Shown here in pieces: positions 6,046 through 6,372 of a DNA stretch of 6,372 nucleotides. Position numbers and translations under genes: made by a program. The number at the start of each line of letters is the position of its first letter. The first letter of the stretch is position 1. Location: the NCBI GenBank assembly GCA_900313125.1, contig OMPZ01000028.1, forward strand, positions 1 to 6,372, in the 5' to 3' direction. The DNA is from an uncultured Eubacteriales bacterium (GTDB lineage Bacteria; Bacillota; Clostridia; Oscillospirales; Acutalibacteraceae). The notes beneath the pieces are model-generated. The model was not told the origin of the DNA. It ran no database searches and saw nothing but the letters and a program-made list of their open reading frames with translations.

Positions 6046-6228
6046 TAAAAGATTACCATGATCGCAGCTTTTGAATGTATATATTTTGTTATCAAGCTCC
6101 GGATCGTCATGGCTTACGTTACAAAAAAACAGGTTTTTCGTTCCTGAATCGAAAAAAATAGAAAAGCAGGCGTGCCGGGGTACGGGTCTCCGGGCTAATA
6201 TCCGGCGATAAACAAACTAATACTGATA
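6046..6228. other. AT-rich intergenic DNA with nested inverted repeats, no gene seen
   Basis: Together with the promoter and leader this makes a gene-free gap of about 306 bases (5923-6228). It contains CCATGA (6056-6061) pairing with TCATGG (6107-6112), and within that AGCTT (6066-6070) pairing with AAGCT (6094-6098). There is also a short near-repeat ACTAATA twice, 12 bases apart, at 6216-6222 and 6228-6234. No start codon with a ribosome binding site leads into a convincing reading frame. Confidence 0.4.
6123..6156 (-). terminator. Weak candidate terminator with two competing hairpins
   Basis: Reading the minus strand, CAGG (6146-6143) pairs with CCTG (6133-6130) and is followed directly by seven T (6129-6123), terminator-like but with only 4 bp of stem. 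An overlapping alternative, TTTTTCG/CGAAAAA (6156-6150 with 6140-6134), has 7 bp and cannot form at the same time. The site lies about 70 bases after the stop of the possible upstream gene, where a terminator would be expected. Confidence 0.3.
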
Positions 6229-6372
6229 CTAATATTCAATAAAACACTTTAAATCTTCTCGGTCTAATTTCCCGTATGCTGCGTCATTGGGCTTGAAATA
6301 CGACAGTATAGTCTCGCCTGCCGGCTCGGTCGGTGTACCCCAAGGGCACTTCCTTCGGGCGCCTCTGCTGAA
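6229..6372 (-). CDS. Possible 3' end of an upstream protein gene (partial, runs off the right edge)
   Basis: A minus-strand frame stays open from the window edge for 47 codons and ends at TAG (6231-6229). The tail reads like an ordinary protein end (TEPAGETILSYFKPNDAAYG, then a charged stretch and FIEY). No family is recognised. The right-most part is GC-richer than the rest of the intergenic DNA, and the other minus frames here are also open for some length, so the frame choice is not secure. It could equally be non-coding or repeat DNA. It is separated from the operon by its own promoter. Confidence 0.3.
   Translation of the reverse strand, partial: FSRGARRKCPWGTPTEPAGETILSYFKPNDAAYGKLDREDLKCFIEY

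Noticed and set aside
1..6372. CRISPR array, tRNA, rRNA or insertion sequence
   Set aside because: No regularly spaced repeats, cloverleaf, rRNA stretch, transposase or matching terminal inverted repeats were seen.

Overview
The window carries a compact minus-strand operon of five genes (5922 down to 365) flanked by AT-rich regulatory DNA. GGAGG-type ribosome binding sites, sigma-A-like promoters, TTG starts, roughly balanced base composition in genes and AT-rich intergenic DNA suggest a Gram-positive Clostridia-type gut bacterium. A Ruminococcus or other Oscillospiraceae relative is a reasonable guess, but this is inference from style and not a species call.

Layout in the direction of transcription (right to left): 6372-6229 may be the tail of an upstream protein gene. 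A leftover intergenic stretch with hairpins follows. A good promoter (extended -10 TGgTATAAT, -35 TTGCAA, 17-base spacer) lies at 6045-6017. The operon then reads PP2C-type protein phosphatase (TTG start), Ser/Thr protein kinase with an NPCBM-like tail, TIR-domain protein with MORN-like repeats, DHH/DHHA1 phosphoesterase with two C-terminal PGDYG-like modules (TTG start), and a 94-residue stand-alone RyR (ryanodine-receptor repeat) domain protein. A strong hairpin terminator sits at 359-328. Downstream, a separate promoter (123-94) drives a gene whose signal-peptide-like first 20 codons occupy 60-1.

How the genes may work together: the kinase and PP2C phosphatase form a reversible phosphorylation switch. 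The TIR protein keeps the candidate catalytic glutamate of TIR NADases and could make or destroy an NAD-derived nucleotide. The DHH protein has the metal-binding motifs of phosphoesterases that cleave small nucleotides or short oligonucleotides. RyR domains in bacteria have been proposed, from comparative genomics, to sense nucleotide-like ligands. The set of writer (TIR), eraser (DHH), reader (RyR) and phospho-switch (STK/PP2C) in one transcript is the main point of interest. It reads as an uncharacterised nucleotide-signalling, stress or anti-phage conflict system. The domain calls are sequence-based; the joint function is inference.
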